Of a stretch of DNA of 64,000 nucleotides, positions 53,025-60,713 are shown piece by piece. Within the stretch, counting starts at the first letter, position 1, and every line of letters starts with the position of its first letter. A program made the translations under genes and the position numbers. Below the pieces are notes generated by a model. That model saw nothing but the letters and a program-made list of their open reading frames with translations. It was not told where the DNA came from and ran no database searches. Origin of the DNA: Pseudoxanthomonas sp. (GTDB lineage Bacteria; Pseudomonadota; Gammaproteobacteria; Xanthomonadales; Xanthomonadaceae); the NCBI RefSeq assembly GCF_027498035.1, contig NZ_CP114978.1, positions 310,001-374,000 of the forward strand, in the 5' to 3' direction.

Positions 53025-53043
53025 AGCCTGGGCTTTGGCTTTT

Positions 53044-53160
53044 TGTAGAGCGGAGCTTGTTGCAATCCCCTTTTGGGGACTCCGCTGGGGCTTTCCCCAG
53101 CAACCTGCCCGAACAGCAGCGGAGTCCCCAAAAGGGGATTGCAACAAGCTCCGCTCTACA
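53044..53160. repeat. 117-bp element with perfect 44-bp inverted repeats (GTAG-type REP pair)
   Basis: The arms start TGTAGAGCGGAGCTTGTTGC and end GCAACAAGCTCCGCTCTACA, with no mismatch over 44 bases; the 29-base centre has a smaller dyad CTGGGG...CCCCAG. Each arm also folds on itself through CCCC-TTTT-GGGG. The GTAG start is that of REP elements mobilised by RAYT transposases in Stenotrophomonas. It lies between two convergent genes, 19 bases after one stop and 27 before the other. Confidence 0.93.
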
Positions 53161-53187
53161 AGGAGCGCCGCTCCTTCATTGCATCGA

Positions 53188-54426
53188 TCAATACAGCGTG
53201 CGCACCCGCAGGGTGCCGTCGACCGCGGCCAGTGCGTCCTTCAGGACCGTGGTCTGCGCTTCCGAGGCGGTCACGTCGATCACGACGTAGCCGACCTGCG
53301 GGTCGGTGCGCAGGAACTGGCCGTCGATGTTGATGCCCTGGCCACGGAACACGTCGTTGATCTGCGACAGCACGCCCGGCACGTTGCGGTGGATGTGCAG
53401 GATGCGACGGCTGCCTTCATGGCCGGGCAGGGTGACTTCGGGGAAGTTCACTGCCGACAGGGTGCTGCCGTTGTCGCTGTAGCGGACCAGCTTGGCCGCG
53501 ACCTCGATGCCGATGTTGTCCTGTGCTTCCAGGGTGCTGCCACCGACGTGCGGGGTCAGGATCACCTGGTCCAGGCCGGCCAGCGGCGAGACGAACGCAT
53601 CGCCGTTGCCCTTGGGTTCGACCGGGAACACGTCCACCGCGGCGCCGCCGACGTGGCCGGACTTCAGCGCTTCGGCCAGTGCGTCGATGTCGACCACGGT
53701 GCCGCGCGAGGCATTGATCAGGTGCGCGCCCTTCTTCATGCCGGCGATCTGCGCGGCGCCGAACATGTCCTTGGTCGACGCGGTTTCCGGCACGTGCAGG
53801 GTGACCACGTCCGAGTGCTCCAGCAGCTCTTCCAGGCTGGTCGCCGGGGTGGCGTTGCCCAGCGAGAGCTTGGTTTCGATGTCGTGGAAGATGACCTTCA
53901 TGCCCATCGCTTCGGCCAGCACGCCAACCTGGGTGCCGATATGGCCGTAGCCGATGATGCCCAGGGTCTTGCCGCGCACTTCATGGCTGCCCAGTGCGGA
54001 TTTTGACCAGCCGCCGCGATGGCACTGCGCGCTCTTCTGCGGGATGCCACGCATCAGCATGATCGACTGGGCGATGACCAGTTCGGCCACGCTGCGGGTG
54101 TTGGAATAAGGCGCGTTGAAGACCGGGATGCCGGCCAGTTCGGCCGCCTCGGTGTCCACCTGGTTGGTGCCGATGCAGAAGCAGCCCACCGCGATCAGGC
54201 GGCGCGCGTGCGACAGCACCTCTTCGGTCAGCTGGGTGCGCGAGCGGATGCCGATGATGTGGGCTTCGGCGATGCGCGCCTTGAGCTCGTCTTCCGGCAG
54301 CGACTTGGTGTGGAATTCGATCTGGCTGTAACCGGCCGCCTGGAACACATCGACGGCGGACTGGCTGACGCCTTCCAGCAGCAGGACGCGGATGTCTTCC
54401 TTCGGGAACGAGGTCTTCTTCGACAT
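53188..54426 (-). CDS. serA: D-3-phosphoglycerate dehydrogenase
   Basis: 412-aa NAD-dependent enzyme of serine biosynthesis. The Rossmann motif GIIGYGHIGTQVGVLAEAMG (about residues 155-175), the catalytic Arg/Glu/His segments INASRGTVVDIDALAEALK and ILTPHVGGSTLEAQDNI, and a C-terminal ACT domain (ILHIHRNVPGVLSQINDVF, about 340-412) show the E. coli-type allosteric enzyme regulated by serine. The ATG used is the one followed by MSKKTSFPKEDIRVLLLEG. SerA of this type also makes D-2-hydroxyglutarate as a side product, consistent with the divergent gene beside it. Confidence 0.96.
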   Translation of the reverse strand: MSKKTSFPKEDIRVLLLEGVSQSAVDVFQAAGYSQIEFHTKSLPEDELKARIAEAHIIGIRSRTQLTEEVLSHARRLIAVGCFCIGTNQVDTEAAELAGIPVFNAPYSNTRSVAELVIAQSIMLMRGIPQKSAQCHRGGWSKSALGSHEVRGKTLGIIGYGHIGTQVGVLAEAMGMKVIFHDIETKLSLGNATPATSLEELLEHSDVVTLHVPETASTKDMFGAAQIAGMKKGAHLINASRGTVVDIDALAEALKSGHVGGAAVDVFPVEPKGNGDAFVSPLAGLDQVILTPHVGGSTLEAQDNIGIEVAAKLVRYSDNGSTLSAVNFPEVTLPGHEGSRRILHIHRNVPGVLSQINDVFRGQGINIDGQFLRTDPQVGYVVIDVTASEAQTTVLKDALAAVDGTLRVRTLY

Positions 54427-54568
54427 GATTGCAGGTAGGGGCAGGCCAAGCGGGGCGTCACTATGCCACGGCCCTTCTGAAGCTGCGCGGTGCGCCGGCT
54501 GGACGTGGCGTTGCGCTGCTGGCACGCTGGCGCACCTTCGATTTCCAGCGGTTTCACGCGCAACTTGT

Positions 54569-55957
54569 ATGAGCGATTCCCTGCTTGATTCCCTGCATGC
54601 GGCGATGCCGGAGCTGCGCCTGAAAACCGATGCCGGCGACCTGGAACACTACGGCCGCGACTGGACCCGGCGCTGGACGCCGAACCCGCTGGCCATCGCG
54701 CTGCCGGGCAGCGTCGAGGAAGTGCAGGCGGTGATGCGCTGGGCCAGCGAACACGCGGTCAAGGTCGTGCCCTCGGGCGGCCGCACCGGGCTTTCCGGTG
54801 GCGCGGTGGCCGCCGACGGCGAACTGGTGCTCAGCCTGGAACGCATGAACAAGCCGCTGTCCTTCGATCGCGTGGACCGCACGCTGACCGTGCAGGCCGG
54901 CATGCCGCTGGAAGCCATCCACAACGCGGCGCGCGACGAAGGCTTGGTGTATCCAGTGGATTTCGCGGCGCGTGGCTCGTGTTCGATCGGCGGCAACATC
55001 GCCACCAATGCCGGTGGCATCCGCGTGATCCGCTACGGCAATACCCGCGAGTGGATCGCCGGGTTGAAGGTGGTTACCGCCAACGGCGAACTGCTCGATC
55101 TCAATCGCGCCCTGGTCAAGAACTCCAGCGGTTACGACCTGCGCCAGCTGATGATCGGTTCGGAAGGCACGCTCGGCATCGTGGTCGAAGCCACCCTGCG
55201 CCTGACCGATCCGCCGCCGCCGACCAACGTGATGTTGCTGGCGCTGCCGTCGTTTGAAGTGCTGATGGAAGTGTTTGCTGCGTTCCGCGAACGCCTGCAG
55301 CTGGAGGCGTTCGAATTCTTCACCGACATCGCACTCAAGCACGTGCTGGCCCACGGTGCGGTCAAGCCGTTCGACGAGGTCTATCCGTATTACGTGGTCA
55401 CCGAGTTCGCCACCGGCGACGAGGCGAAGGAGGCTGCCGCGATGGCCGCGTTCGAGGACTGCATGGAACACGGCTGGGTCGCCGACGGCGTGATCAGCCA
55501 GTCCGATGCACAGGCCCAGCAGCTGTGGCGCCTGCGCGAAGGCATCACCGAGTCGCTGGCGCCGCACGTGCCGTACAAGAACGACGTGTCGGTGCGGATC
55601 TCGGCGATGCCGGCGTTCCTGCAGGAAACCATGAAGCTCCTGGGCGACGCCTATCCGCAGTTCGAAGTGGTGTGGTTCGGCCATATCGGCGACGGCAACC
55701 TGCATATCAACGTGCTCAAGCCGGCGGACATGGCGCAGGCGGATTTCGTCCGCGATTGCGAGCAGGTGACCAAGCTGCTGGCAAAGGCGCTCAAGGCGCA
55801 CGAAGGCAGCATCTCGGCCGAACATGGCATAGGTCTGGTCAAGAAGGCCTACCTGGACAGCACCCGGAGTCCGGCGGAAATCGCGCTGATGCGGGGTATT
55901 CGCAAGGCACTTGATCCGGCCGGCCTGCTGAATCCGGGCAAGCTGTTCGACGCCTGA
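54569..55957 (+). CDS. FAD-binding D-2-hydroxyglutarate dehydrogenase
   Basis: 462-aa PCMH-type flavoprotein (GlcD family). The FAD domain shows VVPSGGRTGLSGGAVAADGE, CSIGGNIATNAGGIRVIRYG and LMIGSEGTLGIVVEATLRL; the C-terminal domain carries GHIGDGNLHINVL with the metal-binding His and ISAEHGIGLVKKAYL. It is divergent from serA, 142 bases apart. In Pseudomonas stutzeri such an enzyme is coupled with SerA to recycle 2-hydroxyglutarate, so the assignment as D2HGDH rests on that context; a glycolate or D-lactate oxidase is the alternative. The start lacks an obvious ribosome site. Confidence 0.83.
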   Translation: MSDSLLDSLHAAMPELRLKTDAGDLEHYGRDWTRRWTPNPLAIALPGSVEEVQAVMRWASEHAVKVVPSGGRTGLSGGAVAADGELVLSLERMNKPLSFDRVDRTLTVQAGMPLEAIHNAARDEGLVYPVDFAARGSCSIGGNIATNAGGIRVIRYGNTREWIAGLKVVTANGELLDLNRALVKNSSGYDLRQLMIGSEGTLGIVVEATLRLTDPPPPTNVMLLALPSFEVLMEVFAAFRERLQLEAFEFFTDIALKHVLAHGAVKPFDEVYPYYVVTEFATGDEAKEAAAMAAFEDCMEHGWVADGVISQSDAQAQQLWRLREGITESLAPHVPYKNDVSVRISAMPAFLQETMKLLGDAYPQFEVVWFGHIGDGNLHINVLKPADMAQADFVRDCEQVTKLLAKALKAHEGSISAEHGIGLVKKAYLDSTRSPAEIALMRGIRKALDPAGLLNPGKLFDA

Positions 55958-56034
55958 GCCCGGTCGCCGCAGTGCCGGCGGCCGGTCGGATGCAGTAGCC
56001 TTGACGGCAACTGTCCCTTGAGTCGAATGGAGCC

Positions 56035-56352
56035 ATGAAGATGCGTCTACGCGTTGCAACTGTTTTGCTGCTGGCCTGCAGCGCGCCAGCTTGGGCTTCT
56101 TCGAGTGCTGGCGGAACTTCTGCTGCTGGATCCTCGGCTGGTTCCGCCGGCTCGTCCGCGTCGTCGGACAGCTCTTCGGGCAGCGACAAGTTGGTCCTGG
56201 AAGCGCGCGTGGACGCAGCGAGCTTCGTCGCCAGCAATGGCCAGATCCGCGGCGCGCGCCTTGAAGCCGCACTGCGCAATCTGCGCGAACGTGACGTCGC
56301 CACGCGCGACGCTTCCGACCTGCAGCTGGCACAGGCCATCCTGGCCCTGTGA
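56035..56352 (+). CDS. DUF2388 family secreted protein
   Basis: 105 aa with a clear signal peptide (RLRVATVLLLACSAPAWASS), then a Gly/Ser/Ala-rich 32-residue spacer and a conserved C-terminal half: LVLEARVDAASFVASNGQIR, GARLEAALRNLRERD, LQLAQAILAL. This matches DUF2388, small periplasmic or secreted proteins without known function. Its stop overlaps the start of the DUF4105 gene (GTGA), so both are made together. The Ser/Gly spacer is longer than the domain needs and may be a flexible linker. Confidence 0.82.
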   Translation: MKMRLRVATVLLLACSAPAWASSSAGGTSAAGSSAGSAGSSASSDSSSGSDKLVLEARVDAASFVASNGQIRGARLEAALRNLRERDVATRDASDLQLAQAILAL

Positions 56353-58214
56353 GTCGTACGCGCCGGCTGCCGCGCTGGCGGTGGCTGGTGGCGTTGCTGT
56401 GTTTCGGCCTGTTGCCTTCGGCGCAGGCCGCGTTGCGCTGGCAGCTTGATCCGGCTGGACTGGACGATCGGCAACGTGCTGCAAGCCAGGCGTTGCTCGA
56501 TGATGTTGCTTCGGGTTTGCCCTCTGTTTGGCGTGTAGCGCTGGGCGATGTGCCCGTGCAGTGGCGCGATGATCTACCCGAGCGCGTCCATGGGCGTGCG
56601 ACCGGCAGCGGTCGGATCCTGTTACCGCGGCAGCTGCTGATCGATGGGATGCAGGGTGCTTCCCGCGATGCAGGTCCCGAGGCGCCTGCCTGGTCGGCAG
56701 CACGCGCCGCGCTGATCCATGAGCTGGCGCATCTGCTGGATCGCAGTGCGTCTGGTGGTTTTTCGCGGGATTCGCGCCTGCTGGATCTTGCAGGCTGGCA
56801 GGTCGGCACCTGGCCGCGGCTGTGGTTGCGCCAGCAGCGCAATCCGTTCACCGACCGTTCGCCGGACCGCTACGAACTGCATTCGCCGCGCGAGTACGTG
56901 GCGGTGAACCTTGAGCATTTCCTGCTGGATGCCGACTACGCGTGCCGTCGGCCTGCGTTGGCGGCGTACTTCGCACAACGCCTGGACATGCCGCTGAAGG
57001 TTGGCGGGTGTGCGCCTGGCCTGCCGTTCTTCGAGGATGAATCGGCCCAGCCGCTGCAGGTGCTGGACCCGGCGCGCATCTACGCGGTGGACTACCTGCT
57101 GGCCGATAGCGACAGCGAAGCGATGAGCCGTTGGGGCCACAGCATGTTGCGGCTGGTGATCTGCGCGCCCGGTCGGCCGCGCGGGCCGGATTGCCGGCTG
57201 GATCTGCAGTACCAGCGCGTGTTGTCGTTCCGCGCGTTCATTGACGACGTGCAACTGTCCAGTTGGGGAGGACTGACCGGTCGCTATCCTGCACGCCTGT
57301 ACCTGCTGCCGCTGTCGCAGGTCATCGACGAATACACCCAGGTGCAGTTGCGCGGGTTGCGTTCGGTACCGCTGGCGCTGGATCAGGATGAAATCACCAC
57401 GTTGCTGCAGCGCGCCGCACAGGTGCACTGGAGCTATGACGGTGGCTATCGCTTCATCACCAACAACTGCGCAGTGGAAACCTACAAGCTGCTGCACGAT
57501 GGCGTGCCGAGACTGGTCGATACGCAGCTGTCAGGCATCACGCCGAAAGGCCTGCTGCGCAGGCTTGAGCGCACCGGCCTTGCCGATCCATCGGTGCTGG
57601 ACGACCTGCCGCAGGCCGAGCGCGTGGGCTATTTCTTTCCTGCCGCCAGCAGCCATTACCAGGCGATGTTCGATGTGCTGCGCCAGGCGCTTCCATTGCC
57701 GGAAACTTCGGTGCGGGCCTGGTTGAAACTGCCGCCGGCGCAGCGCGCGGCGTGGATCGCACGGGCGGATCTTCGCAGTAGTGCGGCATTGCTGGTGCTG
57801 GAACAGGCCGCGCGTCGCCAGCAGGAACAGGCTGCACGCGATGCGCTCAAGCACCGGTTTCTTTCGGACAGGAAAGATGCCGCCGTCCGCGAGGGCGGCG
57901 TGCGCCTGCAGGCGCTGCTGGACGAAGAAGGATTCTTCGCACAACCGGCGCTGCTGCTGGCTGGCCAGCCGGGCTATGGATTGCCGCAGCAGGCCGAGCG
58001 CGCGGCCCTGGCATTGGACGCTGGTGCGCGTGCGACCAGGCAGCGCCAGGCGCGCCAGTCGTTGCAGGAAGATGCCAAACAGTGGTTGCCGCAAGCGCTG
58101 CGGGCAGACATCGATGGGACCGAAGCCAATCTGGAAGCACTGGGCGAACGTTTGCGCCGGCTCAATCGGGAATCAGGCGGGATCGAGCTGAAGCGCCAAG
58201 CGCCGCTTCCGTAG
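56349..58214 (+). CDS. DUF4105 (Lnb N-terminal-like) envelope protein with HExxH motif
   Basis: 621 aa, signal peptide WLVALLCFGLLPSAQAAL. Residues about 110-190 contain a zinc-peptidase-like HELAH (H124-E125-H128) followed by further conserved residues; residues about 240-430 match DUF4105 with SMLRLVICAPG-type, SFRAFIDDVQLSSWGGLTG and the conserved ITNNCAVETYKLL Asn-Cys motif, reminiscent of NlpC/P60-type Cys hydrolases. The C-terminal 170 residues are helical and Ala/Gln/Arg-rich. Translationally coupled by GTGA to DUF2388. A role in envelope polymer turnover is possible but not shown. Confidence 0.78.
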   Translation: MSRTRRLPRWRWLVALLCFGLLPSAQAALRWQLDPAGLDDRQRAASQALLDDVASGLPSVWRVALGDVPVQWRDDLPERVHGRATGSGRILLPRQLLIDGMQGASRDAGPEAPAWSAARAALIHELAHLLDRSASGGFSRDSRLLDLAGWQVGTWPRLWLRQQRNPFTDRSPDRYELHSPREYVAVNLEHFLLDADYACRRPALAAYFAQRLDMPLKVGGCAPGLPFFEDESAQPLQVLDPARIYAVDYLLADSDSEAMSRWGHSMLRLVICAPGRPRGPDCRLDLQYQRVLSFRAFIDDVQLSSWGGLTGRYPARLYLLPLSQVIDEYTQVQLRGLRSVPLALDQDEITTLLQRAAQVHWSYDGGYRFITNNCAVETYKLLHDGVPRLVDTQLSGITPKGLLRRLERTGLADPSVLDDLPQAERVGYFFPAASSHYQAMFDVLRQALPLPETSVRAWLKLPPAQRAAWIARADLRSSAALLVLEQAARRQQEQAARDALKHRFLSDRKDAAVREGGVRLQALLDEEGFFAQPALLLAGQPGYGLPQQAERAALALDAGARATRQRQARQSLQEDAKQWLPQALRADIDGTEANLEALGERLRRLNRESGGIELKRQAPLP

Positions 58215-58311
58215 CCCGGGCAAGGCCAGAGGCCCCACCCGGGTCAGTATTGCCAGCGATGCATCCGCGGCTTTCATCCCAGCGCATCCCGGGTGCTCCG
58301 CTTACCCGGGC
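58211..58311. repeat. Pair of GTAGCCCGGG-type REP hairpins in opposite orientation
   Basis: Left hairpin begins GTAGCCCGGGCAAGG with CCCGGG repeated 23 bases on. The right one ends in CCCGGGTGCTCCGCTTACCC-GGG and reads as the same type in reverse. Such GTAG-started hairpins, common in Stenotrophomonas and Xanthomonas, sit between convergent genes here (DUF4105 gene and efpL) and may act as bidirectional terminators. Confidence 0.78.
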
Positions 58312-58348
58312 AATCGCAGCGCGTCATGCCGATGCAGCCAGGGCGGGC

Positions 58349-58915
58349 TCAGTCCGCGCGACCGCCGAACTCGCCGGTGGTGGTGTTGATCAGGATGCGC
58401 TCACCGTTGACGATGTACTCCGGGACCATGATCTCGATGCCGGTGTTGAGCTTGGCCGGCTTCGGCCGCTTGGTGGCGGTACCGCCCTTGAGTTCCGGCG
58501 GGGTCTCGACCACTTCCAGGGTCACATGCTGGGGCAGCTGCACGGCCACCGGCTGCTCGTCGATGACCTGCACATAGAGGCCGCTCAGGCCTTCGGTGAT
58601 GTAGCCGGCGTCATCGCCGATCACCGCTGCGTCCAGCGTGTACGGGGTGTAGTCCTCGTCATCCAGGAACACGAATGCTTCGCCATCCATGTACGAAAAC
58701 GTGGCCTGGCGGCGCAGCAGTTCGACTTCCGGCAGGTTGTCGTCGGCATCGAAGCTGGCATCGAGCTTGTTGCCGCCCGGCACGCTGTACATGATGAAAC
58801 GGAAGCGCACGTTGCCGCCGCGACCCTGCGGGGACGAGCGTTCGATGTCGCGGATCTGGTAGACGCCGTTGTTGTACTCGACGACGTTGCCTTTCTTGAT
58901 TTCGCCAGCCTTCAT
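58349..58915 (-). CDS. efpL: Elongation factor P-like protein EfpL (YeiP)
   Basis: 188-aa three-domain translation factor related to EF-P, in the YeiP subfamily, which helps ribosomes through certain stalling sequences. The KOW-like N-terminus is MKAGEIKKGNVVEYNNGVYQ; the loop that in EF-P carries the modified Lys reads RSSPQGRGGNVRFRF, here with Arg at the tip, as in YeiP. The central and C-terminal OB folds (LPEVELLRRQATFSYMDGEA; GIEIMVPEYIVNGERILINT) are complete. Ordinary EF-P would be encoded elsewhere. Confidence 0.93.
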   Translation of the reverse strand: MKAGEIKKGNVVEYNNGVYQIRDIERSSPQGRGGNVRFRFIMYSVPGGNKLDASFDADDNLPEVELLRRQATFSYMDGEAFVFLDDEDYTPYTLDAAVIGDDAGYITEGLSGLYVQVIDEQPVAVQLPQHVTLEVVETPPELKGGTATKRPKPAKLNTGIEIMVPEYIVNGERILINTTTGEFGGRAD

Positions 58916-58969
58916 GGTGGTGGACCGTTTGCGTGTGGATTGGAAGGAAAGTGGGGTGTTGCGCGTGGG

Positions 58970-59740
58970 TTACTTGGGCGCCAGCCGCACCGCGCCATCC
59001 AGGCGGATGGTCTCGCCGTTGAGATAGCGCGAGGCCAGGATGAAAGCGACCGTGTCGGCGTATTCGTCCGGCTGGCCCAGGCGCGAAGGGAAGGGGATCG
59101 AAGCCGACAGCGACTGCTGCACCGCTTCGGGCATGCCATCGACCATCGGTGTCCAGAAGATGCCGGGCGCGATGGTCATCACCCGCACCCCGAAGCGGGC
59201 CAGTTCACGCGCCATCGGCAAGGTCATGCCGACCACGCCGCCCTTGGACGCCGCGTAGGCAGCCTGGCCGATCTGGCCTTCATAGGCGGCCACGCTGGCG
59301 GTGTTGATGATCACGCCGCGCTCGCCGTCATCGCCGGCGTCGTTGTGCTGCATCACGTTGGCCGCGGCCTTGGCCACGTTGAAACTGCCAACCAGGTTGA
59401 CCAGCACCGTGGTGCGGAAGGTATCCAGCGCCATCGGGCCGTCCTTGCCCAGCACGCGGCCAGCGCCGAGGATGCCGGCGCAGTTCACTGCCACGTTGAC
59501 CGTGCCCATGAATTCGCGCGCGGCGGCGATGGCCGCGGCGACCACGGTTTCGTCGGTGACATCGGTACGCACATAGCGCGCGTTGGCACTGCCGAGCGCG
59601 GCGATGGCGGCATCGCCCTTGGCGTCATTGACGTCCAGCAGAGTGACCTTGCCGCCGCCGGCGACGATGCGCTGCGCGGTGGCAAATCCCAGCCCGGAGA
59701 CGCCGCCGGTGATCACGGCGCGGGTGTCGGTCAACTGCAT
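58970..59740 (-). CDS. SDR-family 3-hydroxyacyl-CoA dehydrogenase
   Basis: 256-aa short-chain dehydrogenase of the HSD17B10-like branch. The cofactor motif is ITGGVSGLGFATAQ, the NAG motif NCAGI, the catalytic Ser in VIINTASVAAYEGQIGQAAY and the YxxxK pair in YAASKGG. It is of the type that oxidises 3-hydroxyacyl-CoA or related alcohols with NAD. It lies 54 bases upstream of efpL in the same direction, and may be independent. Substrate not known. Confidence 0.9.
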   Translation of the reverse strand: MQLTDTRAVITGGVSGLGFATAQRIVAGGGKVTLLDVNDAKGDAAIAALGSANARYVRTDVTDETVVAAAIAAAREFMGTVNVAVNCAGILGAGRVLGKDGPMALDTFRTTVLVNLVGSFNVAKAAANVMQHNDAGDDGERGVIINTASVAAYEGQIGQAAYAASKGGVVGMTLPMARELARFGVRVMTIAPGIFWTPMVDGMPEAVQQSLSASIPFPSRLGQPDEYADTVAFILASRYLNGETIRLDGAVRLAPK

Positions 59741-59841
59741 GGAAGCTCCTGCGGCGAAGATGAAGCGGACATTTTACGGGATGCCCGCATCGCGCCTAGC
59801 GCGCTGCGGCATGGCTATCGTCGGCGGCAGGCGCCTGTGGG

Positions 59842-60330
59842 CTAGAGCTGCAGCAGGTACCAGCGGTCGCAGCCGCCATGTCCGGTGGCGCCCAGTGGCG
59901 CGTCCAGGCGGACGAAGCCGGTCTTCTCGTACAGGCGCATCGCTGCGTCCATGCCGTCGAGGGTTTCGATGTAGCACTGGGCAAAGCCGAAGCCACGCGC
60001 AGCGGCCAGGCAGGCGCGCATCATCGCCGCGCCGGCACCCAGGCCGCGCGCGGCGGGCAGGAAATACATCTTGCGTAGTTCGCAGATCGTGCCATCGCCG
60101 CCTTCCAGCGGGGCCACGCCGCCGCCGCCCAGCACCACGCCATCACGTTCGACCACGAAGTAGGCACTGCATGGCTGTGCGTAGGCGCGGCTGAGCCAGT
60201 CCACTTCCGGGTCGTTGATGGCGAAGCCCGCGCCGCCGGCGCCGAACTCGGGCATCACGCTGCGGATGATCGCGGCCATGGCGGCATTGTCATCGGCGCG
60301 GATGGGGCGGATCTGGAAGGCCAGGGACAT
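59842..60330 (-). CDS. GNAT family N-acetyltransferase
   Basis: 162-aa acetyl-CoA-dependent transferase. Motif A is CELRKMYFLPAARGLGAGAA with the RGLGAG pyrophosphate-binding turn at residues about 92-97, followed by MRACLAAARGFGFAQCYIET and the C-terminal AMRLYEKTGF motif B typical of GNATs. Acceptor unknown. The ATG giving MSLAFQIRPIRADD is preferred over an upstream one at 60453, whose extension reads as non-coding. Confidence 0.85.
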   Translation of the reverse strand: MSLAFQIRPIRADDNAAMAAIIRSVMPEFGAGGAGFAINDPEVDWLSRAYAQPCSAYFVVERDGVVLGGGGVAPLEGGDGTICELRKMYFLPAARGLGAGAAMMRACLAAARGFGFAQCYIETLDGMDAAMRLYEKTGFVRLDAPLGATGHGGCDRWYLLQL

Positions 60331-60437
60331 CGTGGCGGGCGACAGGGGCGGGCGCGCATCGTACGCCAACCGTGGCCCGCAGCGTCCTGCGTGCTGGCGT
60401 GGTTGACAGGCGCTGGGCCATGGCGCAGTGCTAATAT

Positions 60438-60452
60438 TGAGAACTGTTTTCA
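60438..60452 (+). promoter_or_regulatory. Fur-box-like palindrome before feoAB
   Basis: TGAGAACTGTTTTCA, a 15-bp near-palindrome (13 of 15 positions symmetrical), embedded in an AT-rich run. It lies 18 bases before the feoA start, as expected for iron repression of ferrous iron uptake. Confidence 0.6.
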
Positions 60453-60470
60453 TTTGAGTCCGCTCGCGTG

Positions 60471-60713
60471 ATGTTGTCCGAACTGCCCAGGCGCACCCAG
60501 GCCTTTGTCGAAACAGTCGAAGACCACGGCCCCAATGACGCCATCGCCCGTCGTCTGCGCGAACTGGGCTTCGTGTCCGGCGAGCAGGTCGAAGTGGTCG
60601 CCCGCGGACCGATCGGCGCCGATCCGATCCTGGTCCAGGTCGGTTTCACCAGGTTCGCGCTGCGCCGGACCGAGGCCGCCCGCGTGCGCCTGCGCAACGG
60701 GGATGCGACTTGA
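60471..60713 (+). CDS. feoA: Ferrous iron transport protein A
   Basis: 80-aa SH3-like protein partnering FeoB. IARRLRELGFVSGEQVEVVA is the family core and VGFTRFALRRTEAARVRL its last strand. The ATG directly follows a GTG in the same frame, so either codon could be used. Its stop overlaps the feoB TTG start. Confidence 0.9.
   Translation: MLSELPRRTQAFVETVEDHGPNDAIARRLRELGFVSGEQVEVVARGPIGADPILVQVGFTRFALRRTEAARVRLRNGDAT

Noticed and set aside
54554..56851. 765-codon minus-strand frame across the FAD enzyme and DUF genes
   Set aside because: Overlaps three supported genes on the other strand and has no recognisable domain.
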